Source: BTUB01 sp963836585
GTDB taxonomy: Bacteria > Babelota > Babeliae > Babelales > Vermiphilaceae
NCBI GenBank assembly: GCA_963836585.1
Contig: CAWIJV010000001.1
Span: 186,001-250,000 of the forward strand
DNA: 64,000 nt
Direction: 5' to 3'
A program made the position numbers and the translations under genes. Position 1 is the stretch's first letter. The number at the start of each line of letters is the position of its first letter. Of this stretch, positions 60,401 through 64,000 are shown piece by piece. The notes beneath the pieces are model-generated. The model ran no database searches. It worked only from the letters and a program-made list of their open reading frames with translations, and was not told where the DNA came from.

Positions 60401-61770
60401 CCGGTTGTGAAAATCAACCATTTAGCGGATCGCTGGCGCCATTTGTGACTGGCGGCACTCCGCCTTATTCATTCTTCTTTACCGGAGCAGTGCCTGGGTG
60501 TGCATCATCCATCATCATTGAGACTAATGGCGAACTTATCTTTGTCCCTGCGCTCAACTTTAGTGGGCCATGCAGTTTTGATTATGGGGTGACCGATGCG
60601 ATTCCGTGCGAAAGCATTTCATCGGTGACGGTGGATGTAGAGCCAACACCGATTGCCGGCAATTCAGGGCCGTTTACCGGATGCGCGAATAATCCATTCT
60701 CCGGCAACTTAACAAATTTCATGCTGAGTGGCACACCGCCCTTTATGTTTACCGGCGGCAACACGATCAATGGCACGCTTAATCTGCTTTTAACCGGGCC
60801 ATTCACCTTTACTCCGACAATCGCCGGCGCGGCAAGTTTTCAATATAGCGCCACCGATCTGTATGATTGCCAAAGCACTACCGGCACGATCAGTTTTAAT
60901 GCGCAAGTGTCACCGATTCTTACGGGTACAAGTACCTTTGATACCTGTTCATCAACAGCAGTCACCAGTACCGTTGTTGCCAGCGGCGCCACAATACCAT
61001 ACACCTTTTCCATCGTAGCCGGATCGGCCGTGAATGGCACTGCGACGATAACTAAAATAGCGTATAATACGGCAAGTTTTACCTTCACGCCAAATGTTAC
61101 CAGCTTCCCGACACCAACGGTGGTGGGCAGTGTAATAGTTCGTGTGACGGCAGCAAATGGTTGCTACGCCGATCTGCCGATAACAATTACCATTCATCAA
61201 AGTCCAACTGCTGCCAGCACCGGCTTGGGTAGTTGCGCTCCGGTATTTAATGGTAGTCTCACCGGATTGGTTTCCGGTGGTGTGCCGCCCTATACCTTCA
61301 GCCAATTTAATGGATTCAATCCACCCGGATGTGGATCAGTAGTGATCAATTCATCAGGCACTTATACCTTCACTGCCGGCGGCACCGGGCCATGCACCTT
61401 CTATTATCAAGTAATGGAGAGCAGTGTGAGCGCGTGCACCGCGACGGGCGCGGTAACAATTACCACCAGCATTCCGCCGGTGGCAACCGGCACCAATTTG
61501 TGTGCCTGTGTGAACGTGCCGGTAACGATCAATTTGAATACGTTAGTAGCCGGTGGTGTTCCGCCGTATACGTTTGCCATTGTGGGAACGCCGGTTGGCG
61601 GCACGGTATTCTTAAATCCAACCACCGGTGTGGCAACATTTAGCCCAACGATTGGATTTAATGGTATTGCAAGCTTCCAGTTCCAAGCGTTTGATTCGTT
61701 CAATCCGCCGTGCGCAAGTAATGTGGCGACGGTGACGATTCAAGTGCCGTGTTGTGTGGTAGCGCCATAG
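57433..61770 (+). CDS. Giant exported Cys-rich Ig-like repeat protein
   Basis: About 1445 residues from the ATG at 57433, after GAGGGG. Signal MNKKLYIVGFLLASFGHL. The N-terminal domain (LVCMDFTEGADMTITATWYD, NNYFEGFVPGG) is followed by a Cys/Pro-rich insert (residues about 232-275: CPPCC, CPGC, CSGYTGPCG). Some fourteen Ig-like repeats of about 80 residues follow, each with C.G...G.L...GG.PPYTF...G.V.I.PTG.F.F.P...G...F.Y.VTD. The paired Cys in many repeats suggest disulfides outside the cytoplasm. Similar repeat proteins are surface adhesins; no anchor is seen. Confidence 0.75.
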   Translation: MNKKLYIVGFLLASFGHLTNRGLSGASGSAASQTTVSINGTQKTATLMTMGLVCMDFTEGADMTITATWYDAAYVGQEVTILYTVTLNSGTSLSNNYFEGFVPGGAKVSCPSVIPPVASSYLSFESFGTPLPPNGSCTCDSVNPGYLHGFGLWQFGNPTMGVGIPYTMTVTFTVTECGVYTFSPAFVGNVGGSNGPATWCIDISIAVAPLVELPNVAAGPICQGTTLTGTLPPPVCTAQQGYYTAYTGCPPCCPSAEPCPGCVTCSGYTGPCGPQPFYYVVANGIGGTVTLLNMTAGIFQFVPYTTFYGEALFGYNAVSAWSPPIFAPALTNALYYITYAQNPIASSVSLTGCAGQAFTGSLSPYVTGGSGNYSYSGIGQPSCGSVSISPTGIFFYTAPSGPAGATCTFVYEATDNTAPHCFGTGAVTVTVNALPVATDATVSTCLGQSVSGTLNATGGNPPYTFEIVAGPINGGSITFFDPTTGDFTYAPNPAAVTFYIDSFTFNVIDSNGCVSNPSGIETIDVNSYPVTSSTAVYGCQNTQLSGSLIPLVTGGTGPLVFSQSGSGGSPAMCGAFSINPSGTYTFQPSYNFTGTCCFPYYVTQGGCPGTGPHTVCVDVRPASTATGSIFNVCPSGSVTGNLNNNIISAVPPVTFNLSGTGFGGNITSFSSTSGEYSFNSNISQGTAGFNFYLTDSLPCPSATQTISVIVHPAPTTTEGQVAGCSNQVISGNLNPQVMGNAPFTFTGPFLSLGGSTVIDSNGIFFFTPTPGVTGGMFTYEVTSVWGCTGFGSELIVVNPAPTATGSTGTACALTPKSGSLVPLVSGGTPPYVFSLASVPVDGTVTISPTGIYNFTPSAGAVVGSFNYKVVDAKGCNSTATVTIDVNPGPQANTGYFTGCEGGVFGELISLVTGVGPFTFTAPVGPVFNGSVTLTNTSNGSFIFVPSILPPGQGSFNYQVTDSSIPPCTSQPKPVFINIVEGPQANPAHFTGCENQPFSGSLAPFVTGGTPPYSFFFTGAVPGCASSIIIETNGELIFVPALNFSGPCSFDYGVTDAIPCESISSVTVDVEPTPIAGNSGPFTGCANNPFSGNLTNFMLSGTPPFMFTGGNTINGTLNLLLTGPFTFTPTIAGAASFQYSATDLYDCQSTTGTISFNAQVSPILTGTSTFDTCSSTAVTSTVVASGATIPYTFSIVAGSAVNGTATITKIAYNTASFTFTPNVTSFPTPTVVGSVIVRVTAANGCYADLPITITIHQSPTAASTGLGSCAPVFNGSLTGLVSGGVPPYTFSQFNGFNPPGCGSVVINSSGTYTFTAGGTGPCTFYYQVMESSVSACTATGAVTITTSIPPVATGTNLCACVNVPVTINLNTLVAGGVPPYTFAIVGTPVGGTVFLNPTTGVATFSPTIGFNGIASFQFQAFDSFNPPCASNVATVTIQVPCCVVAP

Positions 61771-61808
61771 ATAAGGAAAGAGTTCTCAATTGAGGAGAGA
61801 AGAAAGTT

Positions 61809-64000
61809 ATGAAGCATACGAGATACACTAGATATATCCTGTTCTGTGCGCTTATGCTGGGCATATGTCTCACCGATAAAGCCGCTCAGCAAACCGCTTC
61901 ACTAGGAACCTATGGTTTAGTTTGTATGGATTATACTGAGGGTGCGGATATGACCATTACCGCCACCTGGGATGATGCGGCTTACCTTGGGGAAGAAGTT
62001 ACTATTTTATACACCGTTACCCTTAATTCAGGCATTTCATTTACGAATAACTATTTCGAAGGGTTTGTGCCCGGAGGAGTTGGCGTTGGTTGCCCTACGG
62101 TGATTCCACCGGCTTCATCAGGATATCTTTCTTTTGAATCTTTTGGGACCCCGCTCCAACCAAATGGAAGTTGTACCTGCGCTAATCAAAATCCCGGTTA
62201 TGTGAACGGTTCCGGATTGTGGCAGTTTGGTAACCTGCCGCCGGGCATTACCTATGATATGGCCGTATCATTTACCATGACTAATTGTGGTACCTATGTT
62301 TTTTCTCCTGCTTTTATTGGTAACGTGGGAGGATCGAATGGGCCTGCCGCATGGTGTTTCACTATTAGTATCAATGTTACGCCGAATGTAGAGTTTCCCA
62401 ATGTGGCAACCGGGCCTATTTGCCAAGGAACCACGTTGACGGGTGTTTTACCGTCGCCTATTTGTACCTCACAAGTCGGCTATTCTTGTCCCACATGTGT
62501 TCCGTGCGTGGCATGTAGTGGTTACGCGGTTACTGCGTGTGCTCAATGTAGCGGGGTGGTCGGTTGCGTGTGTCCCTGTTTTTTATGTAGCGGATATACC
62601 GGGTGCCCGCAATGCACATCGTGTATACCGTGTAGTGGATGTATTTCATGCACCGGTTACAGTGGGCCCTGCGGACCGCAGCCTTATTATTACACTGTTG
62701 CCAATGCTATGGGCGGGAGCGTTTCATTGCTTAATATGACCGCGGGTGTTTTCCAGTTTGTACCCAATGCTCCCTTTTATGGAACAGCCTCATTTATGTT
62801 TAATGCAGTGTCAGCTTGGAGTCCGCCGATTTTTCTTCCTGCCATAACGGGCGCTTTATATCAGATTAGTTACTCGCAAAATCCGGTTGCCTCATCACTG
62901 AATTACACCGGATGTGCCGGACAATCATTTACCGGGAATTTGGCTCCGTATGTGACCGGTGGCTCGGGCTCTTATACCTTCAGTGCAACCGGGCAACCTT
63001 CATGTGGTTCAGTATCCATCAGCTCTACCGGTATCTTTTTTTATACGGCGCCAAATGCGTATAATACCACCTGCACTTTTGTGTATGAAGCGACTGATAA
63101 TGCAGTGCCTCATTGTATTGGCACCGGCGCGGTGACGGTTGCAGTGAATGAATTGCCGGTTGCAACCGATGCAACTATTAGCACCTGCTTGGGTCAACCG
63201 GTTGCCGGCACAGTGAGCGCGACCGATGGCTTGCCTCCCTATACCTTTGAAATAGTCGCAGGCTCCGGACCAACGAATGGCACCTTAACATTGGCAGTTG
63301 ATTTTGCGACGAGTGGTAATTTTACGTACACGCCTAATCCTGCCGCAGTTACTTTTTACATCGATTCATTTACCTTCAATGTGATCGATGCAAATGGCTG
63401 CGTGAGTGACCCTTCCGGCATCGAAACTATCGATGTAAATTCATATCCGGTGACTTCATCAACGGCCGTCTATGGTTGCCAAAACACGCAACTTTCGGGT
63501 TCATTAATTCCGCTGGTGACCGGTGGCACGGGCCCGCTGGTATTTTCACAAAGTGGCAGTGGCGGATCGCCGGCAATGTGCGGCGCCTTCTCTATCAATC
63601 CGAGTGGCACCTACACCTTTCAACCAAGTTATAATTTTACCGGCACCTGTTGTTTTCCTTATTACGTGACGCAAGGCGGTTGTCCGGGAACCGGGCCACA
63701 TACCGTATGTGTTGATGTGCGGCCGGCAGCAACGATAACCGGTTCTATTTTTAATGTCTGCCCGAGTGGTAGCGTGACCGGAAATTTGAACAATAATATT
63801 ATCTCCGCGGTTTATCCGGTGACCTTTAATTTATCGGGTACCGGGATCAATGGTAATATCACTTCATTTAGCTCAAGCAGCGGTGAATATAGTTTTACTT
63901 CCAATATTGCTCAAGGAACAGCCGGATTTAATTTTTATCTGACCGATTCGTTGCCATGCCCGAGCGCGACACAAACGATCAGCGTGATTGTTCATCCAAC
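61809..64000 (+). CDS. Giant exported Cys-rich Ig-like repeat protein, 3' end outside window
   Basis: The frame from the ATG at 61809 stays open to the end of the window (over 730 codons). Signal MKHTRYTRYILFCALMLGIC. The domain order is that of the preceding gene, and it is clearly a tandem paralogue. The Cys-rich insert is longer here (about 62460-62680: CPTCVPCVACSGY, CVCPCFLCSGYTGCPQC, CSGCISCTGYSGPCGPQP). Bases 63343-63855 are nearly identical in DNA to 58903-59415, far closer than the flanking repeats, as after gene conversion. Confidence 0.8.
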   Translation, partial: MKHTRYTRYILFCALMLGICLTDKAAQQTASLGTYGLVCMDYTEGADMTITATWDDAAYLGEEVTILYTVTLNSGISFTNNYFEGFVPGGVGVGCPTVIPPASSGYLSFESFGTPLQPNGSCTCANQNPGYVNGSGLWQFGNLPPGITYDMAVSFTMTNCGTYVFSPAFIGNVGGSNGPAAWCFTISINVTPNVEFPNVATGPICQGTTLTGVLPSPICTSQVGYSCPTCVPCVACSGYAVTACAQCSGVVGCVCPCFLCSGYTGCPQCTSCIPCSGCISCTGYSGPCGPQPYYYTVANAMGGSVSLLNMTAGVFQFVPNAPFYGTASFMFNAVSAWSPPIFLPAITGALYQISYSQNPVASSLNYTGCAGQSFTGNLAPYVTGGSGSYTFSATGQPSCGSVSISSTGIFFYTAPNAYNTTCTFVYEATDNAVPHCIGTGAVTVAVNELPVATDATISTCLGQPVAGTVSATDGLPPYTFEIVAGSGPTNGTLTLAVDFATSGNFTYTPNPAAVTFYIDSFTFNVIDANGCVSDPSGIETIDVNSYPVTSSTAVYGCQNTQLSGSLIPLVTGGTGPLVFSQSGSGGSPAMCGAFSINPSGTYTFQPSYNFTGTCCFPYYVTQGGCPGTGPHTVCVDVRPAATITGSIFNVCPSGSVTGNLNNNIISAVYPVTFNLSGTGINGNITSFSSSSGEYSFTSNIAQGTAGFNFYLTDSLPCPSATQTISVIVHP

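Overview
This window is bacterial chromosome. My best guess at the lineage is a host-associated, poorly cultivated bacterium of the Candidatus Dependentiae (TM6/Babeliae) type. That is an inference from gene style: many short proteins with export signals, several large Cys- and Gly-rich surface proteins, exported versions of enzymes that are usually cytoplasmic, and group I introns in rRNA genes. I could not run a 16S search, so the placement is not proven.

Layout. (1) 1-2349: 3' part of a large surface protein made of YadA-head-like repeats and ending in an S74 intramolecular chaperone, split by a frameshift. (2) 2484-3511: an excisionase-type HTH plus PIN-domain pair, probably toxin-antitoxin. 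(3) 3668-6118: an exported C2H2 zinc-finger protein and an exported family-2 glycosyltransferase. (4) 6194-13307: a complete rrn operon (promoter, 16S, tRNA-Ile, tRNA-Ala, 23S, 5S, terminator) carrying three group I introns. One, with a LAGLIDADG gene, lies in 16S after position 1495 (E. coli numbering). Two lie in helix 69 of 23S after positions 1917 and 1923, separated by a six-nucleotide exon. (5) 13339-16981: a glyoxalase-like protein and three proteins with export signals. (6) 16982-24939: radA (frameshifted), a second S74 surface protein whose signal-peptide region contains a (TC)14 tract, tdk, an rsuA/rluB-type pseudouridine synthase and murA (frameshifted near its 3' end). (7) 24940-29401: ATP-dependent DNA ligase, an RloA-type ATPase, and remains of rloB, an RHH antitoxin and an AAA_14/DUF4143 ATPase. 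(8) 29554-32353: atpG, a NYN nuclease, tsaE, a BFD-like ferredoxin and a secreted protein. (9) 32433-49340: the translation and transcription core (tRNAs Tyr, Gly, Thr, Thr; rpmG; tRNA-Trp; secE, nusG, rplK, rplA, rplJ, rplL, rpoB, rpoC; tRNA-Val; rpsO, pnp, rph). (10) 49319-51874: an exported sulfotransferase, a DUF502 membrane protein, a YbbR-domain protein and a CdaA-like protein with apparently lost catalytic motifs. (11) 52006-64000: four consecutive exported proteins, three of them very large and built of Ig-like repeats; the last runs off the window.

How it fits together. The core operons are conventional and complete. The accessory parts concern the cell surface and probable host interaction: S74 fibres, one apparently phase-variable, and giant repeat proteins, beside decaying defence and toxin-antitoxin genes. 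The strongest unusual signals are the double intron with its six-nucleotide exon in 23S, the 16S intron that splits the common 1492R primer site, the TC tract in a signal sequence, the Cys-rich insertion in RpoB, the rpoC stop codon lying inside tRNA-Val, and the CdaA-like protein without its active-site motifs. Single-base frameshifts in radA and murA could be true decay or sequence error and should be checked against reads.
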